Virus record (IMG/VR): IMGVR_UViG_3300025840_000168
Coordinates: 1-30,380 of that record
Length of the DNA: 30,380 nucleotides
Strand: one strand, 5' to 3'
Source of the DNA: a virus
Shown one piece after another: positions 23,190 to 29,782 of this stretch. The notes under the pieces were generated by a model that did not search any database, was not told the origin of the DNA, and saw only the letters and a program-made list of their open reading frames with translations. The position numbers were made by a program, and so were the translations under genes. The stretch's first letter is position 1, and every line of letters begins with the position of its first letter.

Positions 23190-25177
23190 TAGGGTCTTGA
23201 GAGCCGAGAAATATTCAAGAATCCCGCCCACTCTTCATCACATACCGACCACCCAACGCTCCTAGATTCGATCAAATTCTCCTCAATCAAAACATTCAGC
23301 AGACGGCCAGTTTTTGAAGCCTTCACCTCGCTCTCAGCCGTTGACGGTTTAAGTCCCTCGGTGTTGATGAGCCACTCTCGAAGCTGCCTCGAGCTAAGCC
23401 ATGGGCGTCTATCGGGGTCCAATGGGCAATCATTGTCTTGCCATGCTCGAGCAAACCTATCTTTCCTTATCGCAAGTTTTTCATTGACTGGTGTATAGTT
23501 TGCTTCGCCCACGATTGCTGAGTGCACTGGTTCACCGTCCTCATCGAACCAACCAGGGATCACTACTTGCTGAAGCTCACACTGGTGACTCATCGCCAGC
23601 TCGGCGTCTTTGCTCTTACGCTGCACAATCTCAATCGGCTTATCACCTTTGGCGGGCACCACGCTCACCTCGATGTCCAACGCACCGCGCCAGGCACTTG
23701 AGCCTCGAGCTCGGTGCTGAGCGTCATCACTGACACCGGTGTGATGCACGAGCAGCACTGAGCAGTCGAAGGATTCCATTAGATTGGCGCACGCATCCAA
23801 CATGGTCTTGGCATCTTGAGCGCTGTTCTCATCACCGAGAAGGAAGCGATGCAACGTATCAACCACGATGAGCTTGGGCTTAGTCGGTAGCTCTCGAAGG
23901 GATTCGCTTACCTGGTGGTAACCGGCTTCGGTGTTGAGGTCACAACCTGCACGAGATAACCACATGTCGAGATCATCAATTTTGTGGTGATGTAACCATG
24001 CGGCAATCCGTCCTTTGATCCCATGGTGGCCTTCCCCTGCTAGATAGACAACAGACCCATCCTTAACCTTATGACCTCGCCAGTCTTTGAGCTTTGAAGC
24101 TATCCGCAGGCACCAATCCAGAACAATAAAGGTCTTGCCGCTGCCTGATGGCCCATGCACCATCATAAGCGCATTCTCTTGTACCCATGACTTGACCAGC
24201 CAAGCGAGCGGAGCTGGTTGCTGCGCATAGTCGATTGCTCTGACAAGGTAATCACTAGCCTTGATGGTTAAGATCTCAGATAGGTCATTACCCGCATTGT
24301 GGTAATCGTTGGCGTCTCCAGGTTCTGGAGGTATTGCAATGTGCGCCCCATGCCTTGAAGCCGCTTGATTAGCTTTGGCGAGACCTACACCGCCAACGTC
24401 ATTGTCTGCGACGATGACAATTCGCTGACCAGCTCCGAAAGTCTCTCTGATGATCCCGGTTACCGTGGGCAACCCATTTGCGGAGAACGCTACCACCACC
24501 ATCGAATCCGTAAACTCTCTAATGGTTGCAGCGGTAGCAAAACCCTCCGCAATGTAAATGATGTCACTAGGCATCCCGAGTGTGTGATAGCAACCGCCAA
24601 CCTTCCCGCCTGGATGATACTGCTTTTCACCGCCTGGCGAGATATATTGAATCGAGCTTAATTGAGATGCCTGGTTATAAATTGGCACCATCAACCGACC
24701 ATCTTGGTTCACTCTTGTTCCGTGTGCTTTGATCTTCTTTCTTTTGAGGTAATCGTGATCATCATTGGCCTCGAGCCCTTGCTCCCAAATCGCAGTAACC
24801 TCTCCACGGGTTTCCTCATGCCTTCTCTTTAACTCTTGCTCTCTTACCTGTTTGGCTCGCTCGATGGCGGCTCTGCTTTCACGCAACTCCTCTGGTGTGA
24901 GCTCACGTCCGATATCGGCCCGCCAATTCCATTTAGCACCAGCTCGCCAACATCCGAATGAGCCCGAAGGCACGCCATCCGGATAAGCGACGTACCATCC
25001 AGCCTTGTCACCCTTTTCGTCACTATCAAATCGCTGAATTTCGCCATCAATCTTGATGACCTCCGGAGGGGTCAATCCCTCCTTTTTTATGGCTTCCCTT
25101 AGTTGTATTTCTGGTGGCTCAACGGCTTTTGTCGCAACCTTGAAAGGCCCGCCGAAGATCTTCGATAGATCTGTCAT
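23189..25177 (-). CDS. Toprim primase / RecA-like helicase fusion (replication protein)
   Basis: A 662-residue protein. Residues about 1-95 are an N-terminal region (PPEIQLREAIKKEGLTPP, then DKAGWYVAYPDG) common in phage primases; residues about 135-300 contain a Toprim domain with Glu211 (IAEGFATA) and VIVADNDVG (Asp258, Asp260). From about residue 325 a RecA-like ATPase follows: HGPSGSGKT (342-349), LIVVDTLHRF (Asp440), LLVHHTG (475-481). The C-terminus has a winged-helix-like part. It should prime and unwind DNA in phage replication. No CHC2 zinc finger is present, so template recognition differs from DnaG. The ATG at 25177 follows the RHH gene by 22 bases with a G-rich binding site. Confidence 0.85.
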   Translation of the reverse strand: MTDLSKIFGGPFKVATKAVEPPEIQLREAIKKEGLTPPEVIKIDGEIQRFDSDEKGDKAGWYVAYPDGVPSGSFGCWRAGAKWNWRADIGRELTPEELRESRAAIERAKQVREQELKRRHEETRGEVTAIWEQGLEANDDHDYLKRKKIKAHGTRVNQDGRLMVPIYNQASQLSSIQYISPGGEKQYHPGGKVGGCYHTLGMPSDIIYIAEGFATAATIREFTDSMVVVAFSANGLPTVTGIIRETFGAGQRIVIVADNDVGGVGLAKANQAASRHGAHIAIPPEPGDANDYHNAGNDLSEILTIKASDYLVRAIDYAQQPAPLAWLVKSWVQENALMMVHGPSGSGKTFIVLDWCLRIASKLKDWRGHKVKDGSVVYLAGEGHHGIKGRIAAWLHHHKIDDLDMWLSRAGCDLNTEAGYHQVSESLRELPTKPKLIVVDTLHRFLLGDENSAQDAKTMLDACANLMESFDCSVLLVHHTGVSDDAQHRARGSSAWRGALDIEVSVVPAKGDKPIEIVQRKSKDAELAMSHQCELQQVVIPGWFDEDGEPVHSAIVGEANYTPVNEKLAIRKDRFARAWQDNDCPLDPDRRPWLSSRQLREWLINTEGLKPSTAESEVKASKTGRLLNVLIEENLIESRSVGWSVCDEEWAGFLNISRLSRP

Positions 25178-25199
25178 GATGTTCCCCCCGATGAGAAGA

Positions 25200-25445
25200 T
25201 TAGCGCTTCTTGGCTTCTATCCTTTGGCGCACGGCCTCCAGGTTTTGATTCGTGTTCTCTATGCTTTTTCTAAGATGATGCAGACCAACATCTAAAGCTG
25301 ATCGAATTAAATCTGATCTCTTGAGATCCTTAACCAGCATCATGTCAGGCTCCTGGCTCCCGGTCCTCAACTTAAGTAGCTCCAACAACTCATCCAGCTC
25401 TTGGATTACTTCCTCTTCAACATAAACTCCGATTGTTTTTTTCAT
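25200..25445 (-). CDS. small ribbon-helix-helix-type regulator (RHH1)
   Basis: An 81-residue protein. It begins with a strand-like KKTIGVYVEEEV, then helices with KRSDLIRSALDVGLHHLRKS, as in ribbon-helix-helix (Arc/MetJ/CopG) DNA-binding proteins, which act as dimers on palindromic operators. The insertion in the middle (about residues 20-41) is longer than in the smallest members, and the C-terminus (IENTNQNLEAVRQRIEAKKR) is helical and charged. It has a perfect AGGAGG ribosome binding site, which can pair with a sequence right after the upstream leader ORF. It is followed directly by the primase gene and may control it. A similar RHH gene lies upstream, so they could be an old duplicate pair. 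Confidence 0.65.
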   Translation of the reverse strand: MKKTIGVYVEEEVIQELDELLELLKLRTGSQEPDMMLVKDLKRSDLIRSALDVGLHHLRKSIENTNQNLEAVRQRIEAKKR

Positions 25446-25450
25446 AGAAT

Positions 25451-25533
25451 TACCTCCTGGCTCAGTTTTAGATCCTGATGCGCATTCCTGTAAATAACTT
25501 TTATAATTTTATCACGTTTAATCAGGGGAGGTA
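25451..25533 (-). promoter_or_regulatory. Shine-Dalgarno sequestering helix before RHH1
   Basis: On the minus strand TACCTCC (25527-25533) is the exact complement of the RHH1 ribosome binding site GGAGGTA (25451-25457). The next six bases CCTGAT (25521-25526) complement ATCAGG (25474-25479), so both parts of the helix lie in the same order and give 13 pairs with a 16-base bulge. The upstream arm begins two bases after the stop codon of the 28-codon frame, so a ribosome terminating there would cover it and free the binding site. Confidence 0.5.
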
Positions 25534-25534
25534 T

Positions 25535-25621
25535 TTATCTTAAACAAAGAACATCCAGCAGCTCAACCGGTCTTGGTTCCGCATTGAATTTCCCACCGAA
25601 AATCTTTATTAAATCACTCAT
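25535..25621 (-). CDS. 28-residue leader peptide or remnant copying the primase N-terminus
   Basis: The frame reads MSDLIKIFGGKFNAEPRPVE and eight more residues. The primase starts MTDLSKIFGGPF and has AVE at matching distance. The similarity also covers the ribosome binding region: plus-strand bases 25618-25637 and 25174-25193 are nearly the same (CATCGGG, GGGAAC, ATGA on the minus strand). So this is a duplicated primase start that was cut short. It has a good binding site (GGGAGGGA) and probably is translated. Its stop lies two bases before a sequence complementary to the RHH1 ribosome binding site. It may be a relic of duplication, a working leader peptide, or both. Confidence 0.5.
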   Translation of the reverse strand: MSDLIKIFGGKFNAEPRPVELLDVLCLR

Positions 25622-25671
25622 TAGTTCCCTCCCGATGGCGTGTCCAGAATCCAGCCCTGGGCGCGCTGTCA

Positions 25672-26109
25672 TCACTCTGCAATCTTCCCGAACTCTTCCC
25701 AATCCGCAAACCGCTCAACCTGCATAAAGGTAGAGCCCTTGTACTGAAAGCAATCAATCTGGATGTCATGCCCATGCTCGCAGTGAAAGCGCAACTTGGT
25801 CGAGTAGCGCCCATCACTCGGCGAGTCAGTATGATCTTCAACTTTAATCAAATGCAAATACTCACCTTCGCACGCCGGGCATGTGATTTTCCTGGTATCG
25901 GTATCACCAAAGCTAAAGTCCCCAATCATCTCACTGAGGTCATAGTGCTTTGCGGGTCTATCAAGCGTATTAAGACCGCGTACGATCAACGTGCGTATGA
26001 GCTCTGAGCGTGATGCACCTTTGCAATTTGCCGGAAGATAGTCCTCGGACTCATCAATATCTTTCAAAAGCTCATCATCGAGACTGAATCCAACTATTGG
26101 TTTTCCCAT
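25672..26109 (-). CDS. RHH-type protein with zinc-ribbon-like C-terminus (RHH2)
   Basis: A 145-residue protein. Residues 1-50 have the ribbon-helix-helix plan: KPIVGFSLDDELLKDID, then ASRSELIRTLIVRGLNTL. The second half has CPAC (Cys77, Cys80) and FHCEHGH (Cys110, His112, His114), possible zinc ligands of a zinc-ribbon-like module. It is the first gene leftward of the divergent control region, with AAGGAG before its ATG, so it is a good candidate for the regulator of that region. Direct repeats there are possible operators. Zinc binding and repression are inferred. The zinc module might sense a ligand or interact with a partner. Confidence 0.65.
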   Translation of the reverse strand: MGKPIVGFSLDDELLKDIDESEDYLPANCKGASRSELIRTLIVRGLNTLDRPAKHYDLSEMIGDFSFGDTDTRKITCPACEGEYLHLIKVEDHTDSPSDGRYSTKLRFHCEHGHDIQIDCFQYKGSTFMQVERFADWEEFGKIAE

Positions 26110-26149
26110 TGCTTTTTCTCCTTAAGTACTTTTCTTCAAAAAAAAGAGC

Positions 26150-26215
26150 CTGTTTCTTTAAAACATATAAGCCAACATCTTGTAAAGATCTAGGGAATTG
26201 TTTTAAAACATAACT
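26150..26215. promoter_or_regulatory. divergent promoter region with repeated palindromic operator-like sites
   Basis: The AT-rich gap 26110-26253 separates divergent units. It holds the 11-base direct repeat TTTAAAACATA at 26157-26167 and 26202-26212, 45 bases apart, the second inside the perfect palindrome TGTTTTAAAACA (26199-26210). On the minus strand TTTACA (26181-26186) is 17 bases from TTTTAA, and on the plus strand TTGTAA (26180-26185) precedes TTAAAA by 17; both are weak promoter-like pairs overlapping the repeats. RHH proteins bind such small palindromes, so autoregulation by RHH2 is plausible. Confidence 0.45.
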
Positions 26216-26253
26216 GTCGCAGAGACGCGACGCGAAACAAGGAGAAACAAGAA

Positions 26254-26457
26254 ATGACACACCTTACGATTCACCCACGATTCATCAAGGACAGATCAGG
26301 CTTCCGAAGTGTCGAAGAAATAGATCAAATTTTCTTTGCCCTCAAACCATGCGAGCGCTTCACCTATGAGCAAAGCATGATGAATTGCTATGCTAAGCGC
26401 GCTTTCATTGCTGTCGTGTGTCGCAAAACCTTCAAGTATTTGGGTTACATCGTTTAG
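26254..26457 (+). CDS. first rightward early gene, hypothetical
   Basis: A 67-residue protein with an AAGGAG ribosome binding site nine bases before its ATG. It has several Cys, Phe and Tyr residues and a basic, hydrophobic end (CRKTFKYLGYIV), with no clear membrane span or catalytic motif. It is the first gene of the rightward unit and so is probably expressed early after infection, when phages often make small host-modifying proteins. I recognise no family. The sequence around its start, GAAACAAGAAATGACA, is repeated exactly at the next gene. Confidence 0.55.
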   Translation: MTHLTIHPRFIKDRSGFRSVEEIDQIFFALKPCERFTYEQSMMNCYAKRAFIAVVCRKTFKYLGYIV

Positions 26458-26480
26458 CATTCGCCATCAATCAACCGCCC

Positions 26481-26499
26481 GCCCGGAGCGCATCCGGGC
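26481..26499 (+). other. perfect GC hairpin between first two early genes
   Basis: GCCCGGA (26481-26487) and TCCGGGC (26493-26499) form a 7-bp stem with loop GCGCA. No T-run follows, so it is not a usual terminator. It lies 46 bases before the start of the next gene and could guard mRNA or mark a processing site. The rest of the 26458-26545 gap shows only an A-rich leader. Confidence 0.4.
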
Positions 26500-26545
26500 A
26501 CCGCTCACGATACGAGCACAAACAAAGAAACAAAGGAAACAAGAA

Positions 26546-26983
26546 ATGACATACGAAGAGAAACTCACCCAGATCGGTGAAGACCTACAACGCAACGACC
26601 TCAACTCACTGGCGCTCTACATCGCTGAACTCATTGATGATAACTTTGACGAGTATTGTGATGACGAGTGGGATCTCTACAGCGACCCTGCTGAGGTTGA
26701 AGAGGTCATCATTCAAAACCTGACCGACTTGAGGTTTGGTTTGATTGGTCACGGATTCGGTGAGATGCAAGACGAATTCTGGCCCCGCATCGATAACTCT
26801 GAAAACTTCAAGCGCCAAGTCTACGATGCAACCAAGGTTCGCAAGTACTGGCTCAGCGATGACAAGCAAGCAAGCTTCGGCTCTTGGCCGCTTAACTATC
26901 TCGATAGTGAAGTCTGGGCAGAATTGAGAAAGCAAGGTCACGACCTAACTGGCACCATCCGCGTCGGCGAGTACTCAGAATGA
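26546..26983 (+). CDS. acidic hypothetical early protein
   Basis: A 145-residue acidic protein. Residues about 28-52 are especially rich in Asp and Glu (ELIDDNFDEYCDDEWDLY), and Trp/Tyr residues are spread along it. I took the ATG at 26546, which has AAGGAAAC upstream; an upstream in-frame start would add an unrelated basic leader. Its stop overlaps the next start (ATGA). Not recognised. Small acidic early proteins in phages sometimes mimic DNA to block host nucleases, but no fold evidence supports this here. Confidence 0.6.
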   Translation: MTYEEKLTQIGEDLQRNDLNSLALYIAELIDDNFDEYCDDEWDLYSDPAEVEEVIIQNLTDLRFGLIGHGFGEMQDEFWPRIDNSENFKRQVYDATKVRKYWLSDDKQASFGSWPLNYLDSEVWAELRKQGHDLTGTIRVGEYSE

Positions 26984-27219
26984 ACGCACGCATTGAACTG
27001 GTCCACCGCGACCACACCATCAAAGCAGAGCCCCAAGCCATCGAGACCGATGGTGGTGGCTTTTGGAAAGTATCAATCGAGGAACCTGGTGGCCGCTGTG
27101 TCCATTGGGACGTTGAAATCATCACGAGCATCGAGGGTATTGGCAAAATCTTGTCAGACCTCTGTGCGAAGGTAGACGAGCTCGAAGAGCTCACAAGTGA
27201 AAACAAAGAAAGGGATTAA
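26980..27219 (+). CDS. small hypothetical protein before the Sak4-like gene
   Basis: A 79-residue protein that starts in an ATGA overlap with the acidic gene. It has a beta-like first part (ARIELVHRDHTIKAEP, GFWKVSIEEPGG, HWDVEIITS) and a helical acidic end (LSDLCAKVDELEELTSENKERD). Not recognised. Three bases separate it from the ATPase start, so they are likely co-expressed. Confidence 0.6.
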   Translation: MNARIELVHRDHTIKAEPQAIETDGGGFWKVSIEEPGGRCVHWDVEIITSIEGIGKILSDLCAKVDELEELTSENKERD

Positions 27220-27222
27220 ACA

Positions 27223-27885
27223 ATGGTTAAGATAACAAGAACCAGTGACACCAGTCACCAGCATCTCAAAGTGCTGACATACGGAGCAGCAGGCTCGGGC
27301 AAGACCACGCTCTGCGCCACTGCCAAAGACTGCATCATCATCTCGGCTGAGAGCGGGCTGCTAAGCCTGCGAGGTTACGACCTGCCAGTCATCGAGGTGA
27401 CGAGCCTGGTGGAAGTCCAAGAGGCTTACAAGTACTTGACTGAGAGCGATGAGGCTAAGTCTTACCGGTGGGTCTGCATCGACTCGCTCAGCGAGATTGC
27501 GGAGGTCGTGCTTGCTGCCGAGAAGAAGGCAAGCAAAGACCCACGCAAGGCATACGGCGAGCTGCAAGACCGCATGGCTCAGCTCATCAGAGCTTTTCGG
27601 GACTTGCCGCGCAACGTGTTTATGACTGCCAAAGCTGAGCACATCCAAGACGAGAGTGGCGCGATGCTCTGGATGCCGACGATGCCCGGCAAAAAGCTCC
27701 CTCAGTCATTGCCTTACTTCTTTGATGAGGTCTTTGCGATGCGAGTCAAGGAAGTCGATGGCGAGACCAAGAGAGCCCTTCAGACGTCAAGTGATGGCAT
27801 CTGGACGGCAAAGGATAGAAGCGGCGCTCTGGCGCAATTTGAAGAACCCAACCTAGAAGCAATCTACAACAAAATCATTGGATAA
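27223..27885 (+). CDS. Sak4-like RecA-fold ATPase (single-strand annealing recombinase)
   Basis: A 220-residue ATPase of the AAA_24/Sak4 type, compact RecA-core proteins used by phages for recombination. Walker A is GAAGSGKTT (21-29), Walker B lies in WVCIDSLSE (Asp87), and an NVFMTAK segment (131-137) follows, typical of this family. It lacks the extra domains of full RecA. The following gene is a DUF669 protein with SSB-like features, a common partner. Together with the later nuclease this forms a phage recombination set that can join or repair replicating DNA. Annealing activity is family knowledge, not shown here. Confidence 0.8.
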   Translation: MVKITRTSDTSHQHLKVLTYGAAGSGKTTLCATAKDCIIISAESGLLSLRGYDLPVIEVTSLVEVQEAYKYLTESDEAKSYRWVCIDSLSEIAEVVLAAEKKASKDPRKAYGELQDRMAQLIRAFRDLPRNVFMTAKAEHIQDESGAMLWMPTMPGKKLPQSLPYFFDEVFAMRVKEVDGETKRALQTSSDGIWTAKDRSGALAQFEEPNLEAIYNKIIG

Positions 27886-27898
27886 AGGAAAAACCATC

Positions 27899-28345
27899 AT
27901 GGCAACAATTAACTTCAACGCAAACAACTATGACTTTTCACAAGAAGACCGCCCAGCATATGAACCACTGCCGGAGGGCTACTATAACGTGATCGCCATC
28001 GAATCAGAGATTCGCGAGACAAAAGCGGGCACTGGTAATTACCTCCAGTTCAAGTTTGAGGTCCTCGATGGTGCGCATAAAGGCCGCTACATCTGGGACC
28101 GCTTCAACCTGCGCAACCCGAACCCCAAAGCGGTCGAGATTGCACAAGAGAACCTGGCTAGGTTCTGCCAGTCTGCTGGACTCAAGAGCATCAGCGACTC
28201 TTTTGAGCTGCATCACCGCCCGGTCAAAGTGAAGGTCGCGCATCGTGAGTGGAACGGTCAGACTCAAACTGAGATTAAGGGCTACCGCAAAGCAGACCTT
28301 GGCAATGCTTTCCAAGCACCACCAAGCAATGACGCCCCTTTCTGA
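27899..28345 (+). CDS. DUF669 single-strand-DNA-binding-like protein
   Basis: A 148-residue protein with the DUF669 start MATINFNANNYDF, then PLPEGYYNVIAIESEIRETKAGTGNYLQFKFEVLDGAHKGR and RFNLRNPN, an OB-fold-like set of strands. The C-terminus NDAPF looks like the acidic tip of bacterial SSB proteins, which recruit partners. The ATG at 27899 has AAAGGA upstream; a start seven codons earlier would overlap the ATPase gene. DUF669 proteins are often next to Sak4 ATPases and probably coat single-stranded DNA. The overlap of 17 bases with the following gene suggests coupling. Confidence 0.8.
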   Translation: MATINFNANNYDFSQEDRPAYEPLPEGYYNVIAIESEIRETKAGTGNYLQFKFEVLDGAHKGRYIWDRFNLRNPNPKAVEIAQENLARFCQSAGLKSISDSFELHHRPVKVKVAHREWNGQTQTEIKGYRKADLGNAFQAPPSNDAPF

Positions 28346-28733
28346 TAATCAAATAATCGCGCTGGCCCGGTCTGCTCCGGTGGTCTCGGGCTGGCGCTTT
28401 CTTTTGGATGTCTTCAAACTTCTATTTCGGGATCTAACAATGAGAAAACCAAGCGATGAAGATCTACTATACTTCGGAGCACTCAAGCGGCTGACGGTCG
28501 ATTTCGAGTGTCTGAGAGTAAGCATTGAGGTCAGAGCAAGAAACAATCGACCAGAGCACATCATGAAAGGCACACGGCTCAGGAGCTGGTACACGTATGA
28601 CCTAAGAATCGGTGACGATACTTGGAGCGGCAAAGACCTCAACGAACTGATGGAACAAGCATACACGCACCATGGCAAACCTAACCCCAAAATCGGAGAG
28701 CTCTACAATGCGAACAACGCTGCAAATTCTTGA
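28329..28733 (+). CDS. hypothetical protein between SSB-like and nuclease genes
   Basis: A 134-residue protein if it starts at the ATG at 28329 inside the end of the SSB-like gene; an ATG at 28440 gives a 97-residue version. The main body (LKRLTVDFECLRVSIEVRARN, RLRSWYTYDLRIGDDTWSGK, LNELMEQAYTHHG) suggests an alpha/beta fold. There is a hydrophobic patch at residues 18-35, not a clear membrane span. I recognise no family. Overlaps on both sides place it in the recombination operon. Confidence 0.6.
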   Translation: MTPLSDNQIIALARSAPVVSGWRFLLDVFKLLFRDLTMRKPSDEDLLYFGALKRLTVDFECLRVSIEVRARNNRPEHIMKGTRLRSWYTYDLRIGDDTWSGKDLNELMEQAYTHHGKPNPKIGELYNANNAANS

Positions 28734-29556
28734 TGATAGGATGGAACGCGAGCAGGACACCAGCCACCGCCCTCACCTTGGAGCATCTGCCATCGGTGGC
28801 GAGTGCGAGCGCAAAACCTGGTACTCGTTTCGGTGGGCTCTGGAGCCCGACTTTACCGCTGACGTGCTGCGCAAGTTTCGCGATGGTCATGAGAGTGAAG
28901 AGTTGATCGCCCGCGAGCTTGAGCAAGTCGTTGAGCTGATGGGTAGGCAAGCCCGCTTTCAAGATGGTCACTTTGGTGGCTCAGTCGATGGCATCATCAG
29001 AAGCGGGCTCATCGAAGCACCAGACACGCCGCACATATGGGAACACAAAGCAGTCAGCGACAAGCGCTTTGACGAGCTGCATCGATTGCGCGAGCGTCAC
29101 GCTCTGCTCGATGATGAGGGCTCGGTGCTTCTTAAATGGATGCCCACGTACTACGCGCAGGCTCAGATTTACATGTACAAGTTGAAGATTGATTGGCACT
29201 ACATGACCGTCGCATCGGCGGGCTCTCGTCGGCTGCTCAGTCTGCGCACGCCGCTCGATGAGTTCTATGCTCGAGAGATTGAAGACAAGGCACACCGCAT
29301 CATCAAATCACTTGAGGCACCGCGCAAGGTCTCGCCTGACTTCGATTTCTGGTTGTGTCGCTTCTGCGACTATGCCGGGCTTTGTCACGGCAATAACCAG
29401 CCTGACAAGTCATGCCGCTCGTGTCGCTATGCTGAAGCGCTCACCGATGGTCGCTGGCGCTGCATGTTCTTTGAGAGTGAGCTGGATGATGAGAAGCAGA
29501 AACGAGGCTGTGAAGAACACCGCCGATTTTTAGACGGTGGCACCATTCTCGATTAG
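28708..29556 (+). CDS. Cas4/AddB-like PD-(D/E)XK nuclease with probable Fe-S cluster
   Basis: A 282-residue RecB-family nuclease. The catalytic core has GSVDGII (Asp94), IWEHKAV (Glu112, Lys114) and QAQIYMY (Gln151). Cys33 near the N-terminus (GECERKTWY) and CRFCDYAGLC (Cys217, Cys220, Cys226) form the split C...CxxC-x5-C pattern that holds a 4Fe-4S cluster in Cas4 and AddB. An additional C-terminal group, CRSC, C252 and C268 with His271, looks like a separate zinc site. I chose ATG 28708 with GGAGAG upstream, overlapping the prior gene by 26 bases. It probably makes 3' ends for the annealing ATPase. No other CRISPR genes are present, so an adaptation role is unlikely. Confidence 0.78.
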   Translation: MRTTLQILDDRMEREQDTSHRPHLGASAIGGECERKTWYSFRWALEPDFTADVLRKFRDGHESEELIARELEQVVELMGRQARFQDGHFGGSVDGIIRSGLIEAPDTPHIWEHKAVSDKRFDELHRLRERHALLDDEGSVLLKWMPTYYAQAQIYMYKLKIDWHYMTVASAGSRRLLSLRTPLDEFYAREIEDKAHRIIKSLEAPRKVSPDFDFWLCRFCDYAGLCHGNNQPDKSCRSCRYAEALTDGRWRCMFFESELDDEKQKRGCEEHRRFLDGGTILD

Positions 29557-29587
29557 ACTGTAGAAAACACCACCAGAGGGGGAAACA

Positions 29588-29782
29588 ATGGACGGACTAG
29601 ACTTACTTTTGATTGCGATGCTTTTGGGCTTTGGCTTCGTTGTGGCTATCGCTGGCATGATCTTCGAATACGCACTTGAGAAGCGTGAGCAACGCGCTCT
29701 GCATCGTCACGTATGGGGCAACGTTGTCGATCTCAAGTCATGGCGAGACTCGCGCAAGCGAGCATCAGGCATTCGGCGGTGA
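29588..29782 (+). CDS. small single-span membrane protein
   Basis: A 64-residue protein with AGGGGGAA before its ATG. Residues about 5-29 are one long hydrophobic helix (LLLIAMLLGFGFVVAIAGMIF), followed by a charged, Arg/Lys-rich cytoplasmic-type tail (ALEKREQRALHRH, SWRDSRKRASGIRR). Not recognised. The stop overlaps the methyltransferase start in a TGATG junction, so both are likely translated together. A membrane-anchored early protein could act in superinfection exclusion, but this is only a guess from type. Confidence 0.65.
   Translation: MDGLDLLLIAMLLGFGFVVAIAGMIFEYALEKREQRALHRHVWGNVVDLKSWRDSRKRASGIRR

Noticed and set aside
26481-26499. GC hairpin as a transcription terminator
   Set aside because: No T-run follows, and the next gene of the same unit starts shortly after.
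28708-29556. Cas4 as a sign of a CRISPR system
   Set aside because: No repeat array and no other cas gene is present; this nuclease type is common in phage recombination modules.
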